From positions 1,517,001-1,581,000 of the forward strand of contig JBAMJR010000050.1 in NCBI GenBank assembly GCA_038501785.1: DNA of 64,000 nucleotides, read 5' to 3'. The position numbers and the translations under genes were made by a program. Below the pieces are notes generated by a model that saw only the letters and a list, made by a program, of their open reading frames with translations, did no database searches and was not told where the DNA came from. Positions 13,301 through 25,511 of the stretch are shown one piece after another. Position 1 is the first letter of the stretch. Each line of letters begins with the position of its first letter. The stretch is from Myoxocephalus aenaeus. Taxonomy: Eukaryota; Chordata; Actinopteri; Perciformes; Cottidae.

Positions 13301-15939
13301 GCTGTTTGCTCCGGTGGATCAATGCAGGAGCAGAGGCAGGAAACATTATAGCCCAACAGCCAGCTGGAGGAGATTAGGACTTTTTTTCCCCAATCAAACA
13401 TCCGATCCTTAATGATAATAATTTACGAATTATCACCGGATCAATATCTAATAGCACTTACTACAAACAGTAGCATCTGCTCAGGATACCAGGTAAATAC
13501 TCAGCCCTGCAGTGAGCCATGTAAAGTCTACAGAGAACACATTTAACTCTACATCTTTGAAAATAAATAGTTTGCCTGTAGAGTTTCTGTATTTTGGGCT
13601 GGGGACCCACCAAGGGGTCACTCGATATGCAGTTTGAGATATGGTAGATTTCTAAAACGGCCTACTAGTATTTATTTATGTTTGTAGTTATGATTCGGTT
13701 AGAAAGCTATCATTTCTTCACAGTCTATTTGGCATTTCTGAACGTAAAATTAAATAACTAAACTATTTAATCAACTTCACATGATAATTTGATGTCAACC
13801 TCCAACATGAGCTTGTAGAAAAGAAAAGTTTGAGAAAATACAGGTACACGTTCAATACGTTTCCAGTACAAGCAAAACCTCAAGTCACACTAAGGGAAAT
13901 GGCTAATGGACTAATGTGCCTTCCTCATAAATGACAGCATCATTCTCTGGCTCAATTTCTGTGCTTCCCGACATGATTAAGTGCCAATCAAAGCTTTCCT
14001 GAAAGTTCAAATCTGGGTCAAATCGAAGGTTCTCTTCAGTGATTTAGTATTGCACTTCTATAAAGTTTGAGGACTTGCGAGAGAATAAATCAAAGCGGAA
14101 GAGGTCGAACTAACGCAACTTTTAGTCTACAACGGTTAACTTTGGTATTTCTCAACCTGGATCCTATTGACCCATCTTTTTGTGTCTAGAGTGACTCATG
14201 ACAACAATTTAAAAAAAATGGTTCAGTAATGAGGAAGAACTCTGCAGACAGTCGTTAAACGGGTTGCAGTGTAATCGGTCGGGGGAACTCCTCGTCGTCA
14301 ACGTGCGTCCATTAAAAGTGACAGAATCAGATCATTATTATAAGCGCCTGATAACATTATGGAACAGATCCTACAGAGAAATGTCTTTCTTTTTTTTACC
14401 TTTCACTCATTTGTGACAATAATAAAAAGACCCAATGAAGTGAAAGGTAAAGAAAAACTTCAAAAGAAGCAGGGAGTTTCAGGCCACCGGTGACACGGAG
14501 GGAAGCCGAGCATCACTTCCCCATACCAGCCCTCTTAACGTCGGATACAAAGCTGGTGGAACATCAGAATAGTTTCCCTTTAAGAAAGGTCCCTCCAGAG
14601 CCACCAAAGATATAATAATGCAATGTGTTTCACGAGCTGAATAATAATCTCTGTGACGGGTAAACGGGTGCAGTACACTTTAATCCACCAAACTGTGGCT
14701 ATTTGCATATAAAAAACACCTGTGTTTTCTAATTAGAAAAGCTTATAAACCCCTTTGTAAAATCCCAAGAAAACTATATTTAGATCAAAATGTAAGTTAT
14801 TAAGGCAAAAATGTGAAAAATATAGAGCTTCACTTTCAGTCATAGTCATGCACTCTATAATGTGATGAATAAAACACCAAAGTGTATGTATAAAAGAAGC
14901 TAAAAAGCCATACAGGCCTGTGATAGCCCCTTATAAAACCGTTAATTGTGGTAATACATAATCGTGAGAAATATGGGATCTAAATATAACCGACACACTA
15001 ATGTTGTCAATCAGCGAGTTGTTTGTTGGGATTGTCTGTGGTATGACTCCATGGTAACTGTTCAAAATCCGTGCTATGTTTGCAGAAAAAGCCTTCGGGC
15101 TAGATGTTCCACCTCTCAATCAAAGAAATAAGAGGGGTGCTTAAGGTTCAGACGGTGCAAAAATAGCGCTACGGAGCGGTGGCTTGAGAGGCAGGCGAAG
15201 CATCTCGTGCAAACCACTATGCGTGAGTAGAGTGTTTGGATCCTATTTCAAGTTTAGACAGAACAGGGCTGAACGGCTGCCAGGTAAACAGTGCAGCACA
15301 GGTACTGATTTGGCCCTGTGTTTACGCTTACACAAAAACAGCCTACAGCACTGCTGAATGGAGGTAGGTCCTATCAGCTGCAGCGATAAAGCGAGGTGTC
15401 TATGGCTAAGATCAATCACTGCTTCTTTTTTCTTCTTCATCCAACCCCTCAGCCTCCCATCCCTTACCCTCCCGGCTCGGCGTGCGAGGGGACTCTAGCG
15501 TGTGAAGAGCTGAATTGGACGATAGCGGCAGATAGGGCAGGTTCTAAGCCTGTGTTGCCCGCATGACGGCGGCTCATTGACAGACACGCACTAACAGTTG
15601 CATTTTACAGGCAGGCTTAAGGGGTGCACTCGAGTCTGCTTCTGCCTTGATGCCGATATGTTTTGAGTTTCTGTAGACTGCAGACCACCATCTGATCTCA
15701 AAGGCACCAGAGGTGTTCATGAGATGGTGCACGCGTATGCAATGTCAAGGATAAAAGCAGGCATAAATGTATGCAGATAGAGTCAACATCTGTTCATGCA
15801 TACACATATACTGTATGCTGTACATGCAGAGGTAGAAAAATGCGTAGAAGAAGTGGTAGGACTATCGAAAGAGGAAGCTCTTCCGTTGGGTTAGGATTCA
15901 GTTTTACCCTCAGGCAAAGAAGACCCGTAGGGAGCTTTG

Positions 15940-16140
15940 TCTCACCAGAGGGCACTGGAGGTCTAGGGGGTGCATCAATATACTAAATGGGCACTTGATT
16001 AAAAATGGTAGTATTTTGAGCAAACCCAATTGGCATTTTGGGCAAAGGTGCATTCTAGCCAGCCAGAGTGGCATTTGGTTGAACCAGAAGCCAACTTGGG
16101 AGCCAAAAAGGTCCCTTAGGGAGCACTGAAGATCTTTTGC
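15940..16140. repeat. Degenerate GGCAYTTG-type repeat array
   Basis: Short related words recur at irregular spacing: 'gggcactgg', 'ggtgcatca', 'gggcacttg', 'ggcattttg', 'ggtgcattc', 'ggcatttgg', 'gagcactga'. This looks like a decayed tandem or satellite-like repeat. I cannot assign a family and the boundaries are approximate. Confidence 0.4.
15943..15958 (+). promoter_or_regulatory. Candidate CTCF-type site
   Basis: CACCAGAGGGCACTGG closely fits the CTCF core as I know it (roughly CCASYAGRKGGCR). It lies at the edge of a degenerate repeat, so it may only be part of that repeat. Binding is inference. Confidence 0.3.
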
Positions 16141-17751
16141 CGACAAGAGGTTCACTTTGGCCAATCAGAGCTGCGGCAGTTATACAGACATGTTCTAAAA
16201 ACAACAACCTTTGCACGCGAGAAGCAAAATATGTTGCATGTATCAAGGCAATAAGATAAGGGGGGGGCTGAAATTACATCACTACCTTTGAATGGGATTT
16301 CGGTACTGGAGGTGCCAGGAAGCCTTTCACCTGTGCCTCACCTGTATTTCACCTCTTTCCTTAATTACTTTAATTATACGCTTGTTGGCTCCGTTTATGT
16401 ATCTATTTTTTTTCATCCTGTTGGTCTAGCAGGGTGTGAACACCTCAGGAGAAAATGCGGGAAAACCCAAAATAGCAACGTAAAAGGCTGCCAACTGACT
16501 GCAGGATACGCTGCTTCATTTCATCAGATTTCATTTCAGCAGAGATTTACGCCCATCAAACCAGGCTTATGAAACACTCTGAGTCACTGCATGCTCTGTA
16601 TTGATGTCTCTGTGCGTATATATCCAACAATGCGTGTTGTGCTCCATGTAGCCGTTGCCTGTGAGTGCATTCAATAGGGAAAGTTCTTGCGTTATGTATC
16701 AAAACAGCTTCGTGGGAACTTTTTGTTTGTCGCTCTTAAAGTGTTCAGGTGTGCCTCTGATTACACGGATGAGACTCCCCCCCGCCACCATTTATCTTTG
16801 AAAACACAAAGGTATGATTCCACAGACGCGCAACAAAGCAGGCAGCGAACGTTTAGAGGGCCGCATTGTCGGCTAATGACAGTAATCACCGTTCAAAGAA
16901 TAAACTAGATGGAATGTATTCGTCTTACTCTTCTGTTTAGCCGAAGCACATGCGCAATATCCCGCACTTTCCCACCCACACCTGAGCAGACGCACAGCTG
17001 CAGACCAACATACACCCACACAAACCCCTGTACCGCTGCCTACTGTGCGGAGTGCAGGAATGAGAGGAATTGATGTGGAATGTGGGATTTTTAGGTTTGC
17101 CGTGAAGTAGACATGGCCGTACCTATACCTGTGTGCACAAATGAGGCCTGTCGACTATCAGCAGCCTCTGTCAGAGAAGAGATCTGCTGCAGGGAATCTT
17201 GGGAATGTCAGCTACGCGGCGCGTCTTCTTGCAGTTCCTCCCTGCCCTGCACAACCACAGCCCGCACTTTGTTTATACAAAGGCATGGGGGTTGGACACC
17301 CTTCACTCACAGAGAAGAAAGAAAACAAAGATGCTGAAGTCATCCAGAGACGCGCAGACAAGGGTTAGCGTGTGAGCACAGACCCGCCGCAGAGGTGCGG
17401 CTATTTTTGGAGCTGCAAAGGATTCACCCGATGAATTTACATTACTGGAATTCCACCCATGTCAGCACTTAAAAGAGACTTCTCTTGCTCAAAGTCGACA
17501 CTTTAAATCTCACTAGGTGAGTTTAAACAACACGGTGCCAGCTCTAGGAGAGACAGATTAACAGGTTATATAAGCATGATGCTTGCTGTTGAGCAGACTT
17601 GACATCGCTGACCTCGATGGCCTATCAATCAAAGCAGTTTTACGGCCTTGAATATATAACGTTCCATTAGACCCAGAAGGTAAAAGATGAGCCTGACCTT
17701 CTCATAGCATTTTTTAAACAAGCCCAAAAATCCAGAGAGGAATGGCAATAT

Positions 17752-17783
17752 GATATTTTACTGATCCCTTTGGGGAAATCGTT
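17752..17783 (+). repeat. LINE-tail-like fragment
   Basis: 'ttactgatccctttgggga' followed by 'aatcg' matches the repeated 3'-end phrase of fish LINE-type elements (usual form: ttattgatcccc..ggggaaatt). Only this short segment is recognisable. Confidence 0.5.
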
Positions 17784-18220
17784 TTACCACCTCAGATTTC
17801 AAATTGCCATGTGGAAGATTAAAACTGAAAACAGGTGTGCTGCCTTTCACACTAAATCACTCCAGCACAGGTGCGTGTGTAGCCGCCTTGGCAGAGTACC
17901 TGAAATCAAATCCAGCCTCATCACACTTCTGCAAAGAAGAAAAAATGCACGCGGGCACACCTACCACCATGGTGTAACTTTCTCAGCGGGCCTTGTCTCG
18001 GTGTCGTACGGTGGAGGCGATAATGATAGCACGCACGCCGCCGCTTTCCTCGGCTCTGGTTTTAGGCTCACAGCGGTCGGCCTCCTGAGTTTCAACGAAA
18101 ACATTTTGCTTTCAACTCTCCAGCTGCTGCAGCGATGTCACCGTGAGAGAAGGAAACTGTTTCCGAAATCTAAATTTGATCAGAGGATGTTTTTTACGGC
18201 CTCTGGTTTCTTAGGCCACC

Positions 18221-18255
18221 CATCCACCCATGAGCTGCATACTCGCTTATCCTCA
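18221..18255 (+). repeat. Dispersed-repeat fragment
   Basis: 'catccacccatgagctgcat' followed by 'actcgcttatcctc' resembles the common fish phrase catccatccat..cccgcttatcct found in dispersed retroelement tails. It lies inside the unassigned 198-codon open frame, which argues against that frame being a gene. Confidence 0.5.
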
Positions 18256-19709
18256 ACGAAATATGACTGTGTTCAAAACCTCCGCCGATCAACAGCTTTA
18301 AATCACAAGGTTATCAGTGGATGGAGTGTGGTTGTTGTAGATGGATCTGTTGGTGCTATGATTTAAAACCTACTTTAATTAAACAGACGATGTCGACAGA
18401 TCCATCTCAAGACAACTGAGCAAACACCATCTGCTGATGAAGACCATGCAATATGGTCAAAAGCACTTGGAAAAGCTAGGATCGAGTGTTTCAGTCATGT
18501 GTACGTACCTTAACATGCCTTAACATTTACAGAGGTCCACAGTAAACTAGCTGATTCAGATACACAATACATCCCAGCACACATAACTTTTCCATTTCAA
18601 ATCTTGAGATGAACAGTGACAACCGACAGATTAACTTTGTTTAAAAAAATAAATAGAACATATGGGCTGTCTTTGGGCTTTTCATTGACAAGACTGGAAA
18701 AACAGACAGACTTCAAGTGCATGTGCATGTAATTGATCTACTTGCCTTCCGAATTACGTTGCTTTCCCACACTCACACCAACAGCAACACCAACAGCTAT
18801 ACGCTGAGATCTGTAATCATACCCGTCATGTACACCTAAGGTGATAATTAGGCAATACAATGAATACAAGTTGATACACAAACCGCTCAGGATGCCAAAT
18901 ATAGATCCATATCTCCGTGCTTAGTTTACAGCGACCTTATCTTATATCCTTTGGCATCATTGTAAAACTCTGTATTCCTTAGGGGTCTTATGTGGTTTTT
19001 GTTGAGCGTCATTCCCAAACTCCAATACAGGGCCACGATAAATCTTTTTGAAACCTTGTGTAGAAGCACACACATGACTTTGTGAACAATGTTGAACTCA
19101 CAGTAAGTCGTTCAGGTCCCAGCAAAGTCCGAGCAGCTGAGATAAGCGGAGCGCGGAGAAGACAGTTTAATGATTATTACTGGCCTGAGGCCAAGCTCAT
19201 AACTCATGTTAACTCTCCAGCATCTTTCTGCACCATCAACTGGCTGAAAACTGTTGGCAGGAGAAGAGTTAGTGGGACAGACATTTGGTTTACAGGTTCA
19301 GGGATGTCAGTTTACTTAAAACCTGTTAGGGTATACGCTCCCTACACACATTTGCTTGTCGACTGAACATCTGCAGAAAAATGTGACGTGGCATTGATTT
19401 GTGACTCATATATTAAAGAGTAACTTCACCCCCGGGTCTGCACCTAAGTCCACCTGATGTGTCCACCTGATGTGCGAGGGGCTAGGCGATGAAACCATGC
19501 CCACGTTTGACGTAAGTCTCGACGCAGCTGCAACAAATATAGCAGAAAAAAAATTATGATGTCATATAATGTAGTTATCATTTAGTTTGCAGCTTTTAAA
19601 ATCATGTTTTAATGTGCACTCTTGAAGATTTAATACAATGTAATCACAATGTGGCATTGCAGGTATAGGTCCAGTGACTAGACCTATACTGTCTGTGTGT
19701 GTGATACTT

Positions 19710-19724
19710 CCACCAGGAGGCGCC
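19710..19724 (+). promoter_or_regulatory. Candidate CTCF-type site upstream of foxq1
   Basis: CCACCAGGAGGCGCC matches the CTCF core closely. It lies about 1.4 kb before the foxq1 start codon on the gene-desert side, a reasonable place for a domain boundary. Evidence is motif only. Confidence 0.35.
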
Positions 19725-20785
19725 AACATTGGAAATGATCTAAAGACATTAAATGATATTTGTACTGTATTAGTTTTGAGCTTTTAAGCATTATGATGTG
19801 AATTTGAGCCACACATTACAGTACAAACCATGTGTAAATTCAACACAAATAAACGGAGACTCTCTGCTTGTTGGTTGGAGTTAATGCAGGGCAGTTTATG
19901 ACCAGTCGTATCGAACAAAACTGGCAACTTGTTGGAACAAGAAGTCTCGGTTCATGGTGATTTGTGTCTTGGTTACTAACTGCACAACAAGCCAGAGGGG
20001 ACACGCAGAGGTCGTCCGTGTCAGTAGACCTGCAGCTTCAGCAGGAAAATAACCACCAGCCTCCACTGCAGAGAGTGAGGAATACTAGGACCAGAAAATA
20101 TCTTGTTCCGGCCCTGGCCCTCATTCAAAAGTATGAGACATGGACTGAATTCATGTAAATGCTATGACATGACCCTGGTATACTTAATTGTGCAAAAAAA
20201 AAAAAAAGTGTTTTGTAACTCTACATTCTGCAATAGGCTATGCTCTATTTCTGAATTCCAAATAAGCCCTATACTTAGCAGTACATTAAAACAATAGAGC
20301 AGTATTGTCGTTAGTCATTGTGCTTGAGGTGGATCTCATCCAACCCCATCTCCTGTTCGTCCGCGTTACTTCCCCGTTCCAGCGGAGCGGTGAGCTAACA
20401 GGTTCAAGTGACGTGTAACAGCCTCCATGTAGTACACTCTATTCTTTCTGCATGTTGTTCGTATATGTTTTTCATAAAAAGGGAGTAAAGAGGAGGAATA
20501 TGAATCCGGATCAAGAAAAAAAAAAATGCATTTTGGACAATTTTTTTGAATCCAGACAGAAAAGGGGCAACTGATCAAACTTTGTGTTGATTAATAAGCC
20601 CGCAGAATAAGTGTATGTCATAAAAACACAATCTGTCAACTGTTGCCTGCAGAATATATTGTTTTTTGACAGACCGCCTCGGTGGCGTCTCAGACTAATT
20701 CTTTTTTCATACCTGCCCTCTCTCGCTTCACCCCCTCCGTGTGTTTTCCCTTCTTCCCTGGCGTGTCACGGTAGCGTCCAATTGT

Positions 20786-20887
<102 letters not shown>

Positions 20888-20952
20888 TCACTCAATCGCT
20901 TCAATGGATACGGGCTTGAAACCCCGCCTGTGGGCCGTCCCTTTGCGAGGCA

Positions 20953-20962
20953 TTATATTATA
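20953..20962 (+). promoter_or_regulatory. Possible TATA element of foxq1
   Basis: An AT-rich TTATATTATA in otherwise GC-rich sequence about 180 bp before the foxq1 ATG. It would predict a transcript start near 20985-20995 and a 5'UTR of roughly 150 nt. No other clear core promoter element is visible. Inference from position and sequence only. Confidence 0.35.
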
Positions 20963-21140
20963 CCAGGACGTGTCTCCGGAGACAGATCTGTATTCTGCTG
21001 CTCCTGACTGAGGCTCAGGTTGCCCCCAGCGCTTCAGACGAGCCTCTACAACACACACAAACACACTCACACACACACGCTGTCAGGACTGCTACACCTG
21101 CTCCGCTGCTCTGAGTTCATCCTTTTTTTTCCTGGGGAAA

Positions 21141-22037
21141 ATGAAACTTGAAGTTTTCTCGGCGCACCACTTCGCACAAAAGCCGCTGGAGTTGCGCATG
21201 GACGCAGAGAGGGGAGTCCCGTCCCCTCTATCCGGGGACGAGTTGGGGTCGGACGGGGACTTCGTGGCCAACAGCCCGGCACCTGTTACCCAGATCGGCG
21301 AAGGCAGCAAAGGGAAGCCCTACACCCGCAGACCCAAACCCCCTTACTCCTACATCGCCCTCATCGCCATGGCCATCCGGGAGTCCGGCAGCGGCCGCCT
21401 CACTCTGGCAGAGATCAACGACTACCTGATGAAGAAGTTCCCGTTCTTCCGCGGCACCTACACCGGCTGGAGGAACTCGGTGCGCCACAACCTGTCACTC
21501 AACGACTGCTTCCTCAAAGTGTTGCGGGACCCGTCCCGGCCGTGGGGCAAGGACAACTACTGGATGCTCAACCCGCAGAGCGAGTACACCTTCGCGGACG
21601 GCGTGTTCCGCCGCCGGAGGAAGCGCATCGCCAAGCGGTCCGCCAAGGAGCGGGACAGCCCGGACATCCTGCGCGAGGACACCCGGCTCCCGGCCCCGGA
21701 GGAGAGGGTGGGGGCCAAGTTCTCCAGCTCCTTCGCCATCGACAGCATCCTCAGCACGCCTTTCAAACGGAGGGAGGAGAGCCACGTCGATGCGGAGACC
21801 CACGCCCCCCGGCTCTACTGGTCCCCAGGGGCCCACATACTGCCGTACACTCTGGGCTACCCGGCACAGCACGCGTACCCGTCAGAGGGGGCGTACAGCC
21901 GCACGGAGCCCAGCAGGGATGCGCTCACGTACCTCCAGCAGACCGCACCGGGCATGGCGGCTCCTGAGGCCGCGCTGCACGCGCTCAAGATGTCCAGCAA
22001 GGCGCGAGGTTTCCATATAGACTTCTTGCTGTCGTAA
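21141..22037 (+). CDS. foxq1: Forkhead transcription factor FoxQ1
   Basis: A single-exon gene encoding 298 residues. FoxQ1 is a nuclear winged-helix DNA-binding protein acting in epithelial and mucosal programmes (family knowledge). The forkhead domain spans about residues 66-160, starting RPKPPYSYIALIAMAI; the recognition helix WRNSVRHNLSLNDCF is at 110-124 and a basic RRRRKR stretch follows at about 157-162. The N-terminus MKLEVF and the YTRRPKPPYSY linker are typical of FoxQ1. A sequence fitting the eh1 Groucho/TLE-binding pattern FxIxxIL (FAIDSIL) lies at 198-204, and the protein ends FHIDFLLS, a related hydrophobic motif. The start is the first ATG of the frame and matches the FoxQ1 N-terminus, with A at -3. 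It is shorter than human FOXQ1, lacking the Ala/Gly-rich N-terminal expansion. Probably the foxq1a paralogue, from linkage with a foxc1a-like gene. Confidence 0.97.
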   Translation: MKLEVFSAHHFAQKPLELRMDAERGVPSPLSGDELGSDGDFVANSPAPVTQIGEGSKGKPYTRRPKPPYSYIALIAMAIRESGSGRLTLAEINDYLMKKFPFFRGTYTGWRNSVRHNLSLNDCFLKVLRDPSRPWGKDNYWMLNPQSEYTFADGVFRRRRKRIAKRSAKERDSPDILREDTRLPAPEERVGAKFSSSFAIDSILSTPFKRREESHVDAETHAPRLYWSPGAHILPYTLGYPAQHAYPSEGAYSRTEPSRDALTYLQQTAPGMAAPEAALHALKMSSKARGFHIDFLLS

Positions 22038-22142
22038 AGCTACCCGGACTGTTGTCAGACTTGTATGTTTTGACCCATGATGTGCACTTTTGTGGGCGCT
22101 CCTAGCTTCCAGTGCTTTAGCTGTTAAACTGTTTGGGACTCT

Positions 22143-22303
22143 GTGTGTGTGTACTGTAAGTTATTCTGCAGTGGAAAAAAAACAACAACAAAAAACTGTT
22201 TGGTGACTTGGCAAAAAGTTGCTGTCATCGCGGGACGATCCACTGCGCGTGTGTGTATGTATGTATGTATGTATGTATGTGTGCGTGTGTGTGTGTGTGT
22301 GCA
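22143..22303. repeat. GT/GTAT-rich tracts in foxq1 3'UTR
   Basis: Short simple repeats, (GTAT)n then (GT)n at 22252-22300 and a smaller GT run at 22143-22150, lie between the foxq1 stop codon and its polyA signal. They would be transcribed into the 3'UTR. Confidence 0.85.
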
Positions 22304-22557
22304 TGAGTGTATCCATGGTTCATTGGTCATTTCCACTGTATGACGGCAACTAAGCGCCATGTTGAAATATAATACTATTAATCTATTTATATTGTCATGT
22401 TTTGTATATGACCTGCTGTATAAAATAGGCTTGTTGTTGTGTATATATGTCAAATTGTTGATTGAGCCACGGTGAGAGTCGCGTGGCTGCACTAGAAACG
22501 CATGGAAATGCCTGATGTTTTCTTAAGATTGATTCATGCATGCCTGGTATTTTCATG

Positions 22558-22563
22558 AATAAA
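22558..22563 (+). terminator. foxq1: foxq1 polyadenylation signal
   Basis: Canonical AATAAA 520 bp after the foxq1 stop codon, followed about 50 bp later by a TG-rich stretch ('gttgttcattatg'). It is the first canonical AATAAA after the stop codon, giving a 3'UTR of about 540 nt. Confidence 0.75.
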
Positions 22564-24969
22564 AACGTGACACAATGGGACCCTGATGTTCAATGAGTTG
22601 TTCATTATGCAGACATGAAAGGGAGAGGGTTGGAGATCAGAAGCAGGTGTACAGACCAGTGGGGGCGGCACACCTGTTCCACAGGAGAGGGCTGGTATGC
22701 TGCACAGGGAAACCAGGGGGCAGGGAATTGTTTCATAATCTGTTGAAAATTAACTTAAATCATAATCATCAAAGTCAAAATAAAGCCCAACATATTGCCT
22801 CTCACACCGATACTCTCAGTACTGATTTTTCCAATTTTAAACATATTCATATTGGCTGCTAATTAAAATTTAAAAAAAGTCAGTCTATTGCAACCAAGGT
22901 AACAACCAAGCAAACCACTAAAATAACAGTAAACAATAAACATGCAAATGGCATTGGTTCCAATTATTGTTAATTATTGTGATGTTATTTAGTGTGTAAT
23001 GCACATGCATGAGTCCATGTGACCAGCTCAGATGGACTGAAAAGATACCCCAAAAAACACATCCTGTCACATATAAAATTACATTTCAAACAAATAACTT
23101 CTTCTAAGGTGTTATAAATAAAATATTCTACAAAAAAAGATTGACTTTCTAAAACAATATAGTTATATATATAGTTATTTACCCTGAAGTACTCATCATA
23201 AATACACGTTAAAATAAAATTATGTTGTTACTGATATTCCGGCTAATCCACTTATTGTTTACTAAACAACATTAAAATGTGTTGGTGCAATCGTTTATAC
23301 GTCGTGATCAGTGGTTTCTCACATACTTATAATAAACAAGAGACACAACAAATATTAAACATATTGACACTTTCATTTCAACAAAGCCCCACTTTATTTG
23401 ATAAAGGTGATGTGAAACGTACCCAGTGCTGACTGTATGTAAATACATAAAGTATACTCAATTATTAATCAAAACACAACTTTCAGTTTGGATTATTTAT
23501 ATTTACATTGTCTATTAGTATGTCATATGTTCATTAGTATTCTCCGAGATGGTCACACCTAACACTGCAGGCTGTTTACTGCTCGTGTCCTGAGGAGGCT
23601 GTTGCTCTCCGCGGTCCTGAAACAGACCCCAGGTCCAGTCATCAGCCTCTGGTCCAGTCATGAGCCATCCAGGTAAAATCTTAGATATGGTTAATAAAAT
23701 AATTTGACTAATTCAATATGAAGCCGAGAAACCCGTTGTTGTCTTCGACACACAAGTTCCCAAAAGTTAGAACGGTCCTGTTATTTTCAGATGATTCTGG
23801 TACACTATTGTGTACATCATCGAATAAGACACGTTCAGTCTCAGTTTTCCTAAAAACATATGGCTACAAAATAATACGGTAATGGTATATGCATTTAAAA
23901 AATATGAAAAATGAAAGGACAAAAAAATTAAACCTGAACATATGCGGAACATTCTTTGCAATTTAATGGAAAGCGAGTATGACACTTGAATTATTATAAA
24001 AAATATGACAGATCGCGCATATATATATAATGACTATAACTTCAAGTAATTTGTCAAATTGTGTGAGCTTGATGTTGGAGTTTTGGACATGAACTCTTCC
24101 GGTGCCGGTGGATGAGTCCAAACGAATATGCACATTTCAACCCTACATATCCTGTAATTTAGTTTTTGTTTGTCCTCTTAACATTTTAACATGTTTTAAA
24201 AACACCTTTATTATAAATATACACTGATCGGGCACGCGCTCTCCATCTCATGTGCCCCTGCAGATCGCTGTGCGGACACACGTTGAGGCTTTACACCCAG
24301 AAGCCGAGATCCACGTTCATAGCGCACCGAGCAGGCTGACAGGTGACAGGTGAGACCTGCTCCTGTTTGCAGGGACAATGCTGCAACCTGCAGGTGAAAC
24401 GCCGGAACAGCATATATACCTGTGTCCCCTCATGGTGCGCATCCTTGTTGTCATCACGCGCATCCTTCATATGTGTACGCAGCCTTTCTCTGCACGTATG
24501 TAGACTGGTGCGCGGCTCAAGCCGGTCCGCATCAGCAGGAGCAGTAACTCAACCTCTGGCTGCTGTGCTAATAAGGCCCACAGTGTTATGAAACCAGACT
24601 TTAAGGCAGGCACAATGTTAGGAAGTCCAAACAGTCTGTCACTCCGGCAAACTGAACCGCGCCTGACCTCCCAGATTCCCGGAGAGCTCCAAAGCTGCGG
24701 CACCGACACAGGAAACACAGACGACGCGGCCGAAATAATATTAGATTAGCATTAAAAGGAGCTGAACTCAGTGTCTGTTATTGTTTTATCAGATGCACCG
24801 CGTTTATTACAGGACTATATCATATATAAGGAGAGTAAAACACATTTAAGACCACGCTAATTATTATTACTATTTGTGGAAAACTTGTTTCTCAATATGT
24901 ATTTGTATTTTGATCAGAAATAGAGGATCCTTGTGGTTTTGTTTATTCCCATTTAAATGTAAATGTGTG

Positions 24970-25007
24970 TTATTTTTAAATGACCATTTCAGGTCATTTA
25001 AAAATAA
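24970..25007. repeat. Perfect 16-bp inverted repeat (hairpin)
   Basis: Arms TTATTTTTAAATGACC (24970-24985) and GGTCATTTAAAAATAA (24992-25007) are exact reverse complements with a 6-nt loop. No transcript context is visible; it could be a relic of a small palindromic repeat. Confidence 0.9.
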
Positions 25008-25408
25008 AATACCTAGTTCAAGGTTACCTGCGGTCAGACAAGCACGATAAAACAATTCTCAAAATCGTATATTTCCTTGGGGATGAACAATATTTTTCAG
25101 CCTAAACATGAAAACAAACAGAAGGCCTTATGGTGTCGGCCACAGGCTCACGGGCCTCCAGCCGAGACAGCACTCCAAAGGCAAACTCCCATCAAAAACA
25201 ACTCTGGAGAGCTTTCGTGGTGGCCGCCGATCACATCATATTTCCAAAAGGCTAAATTAGGAGCTCCTATAATCTTGGTGCGTAAAAGCCGCCGCAGCGC
25301 CGCGTCTTCAAAGCGCCCAGAACAAAGATTCCCTCCAAAGCCGAAGCATCCTGATCTCAACGGGGGTCATAAGTTTTGATGTCGCAGGAAATTTCTGGGG
25401 CCGTTAAG

Positions 25409-25511
<103 letters not shown>

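Larger units (their letters stand above)
8983..15900. other. Intergenic, no gene recognised
   Basis: There are many stop codons in all frames and no exon I can recognise. The interval contains a short LINE/SINE-like tail (9831-9890), a TA tract next to a perfect palindrome (10298-10391), an imperfect stem-loop near 14396-14455 (arms 'tttacctttcact' and its complement), and a GA/G-rich patch at 11760-11825. A GC-richer stretch at 15440-15620 could be regulatory, but nothing in it is diagnostic. Confidence 0.5.
16260..19680. other. Intergenic, no confident gene
   Basis: A 198-codon open frame at 17770-18366 has no ATG at its start (it begins TTG), contains repeat-derived phrases, and resembles no family I know, so it is not called as a gene. 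The rest of the interval is unique sequence without recognisable exons. Confidence 0.5.

Noticed and set aside
14396..14455. Imperfect stem-loop with arms tttacctttcact / agtgaaaggtaaa as a possible small RNA gene
   Set aside because: The loop is about 30 nt, the arms pair for only about 13 bp before diverging, and no transcript context is visible. Too weak to call.
17770..18366. 198-codon open frame upstream of foxq1
   Set aside because: It starts at TTG rather than ATG, includes dispersed-repeat phrases (17752-17783 and 18221-18255), shows no domain or low-complexity signature I know, and lies in a gene-poor flank.
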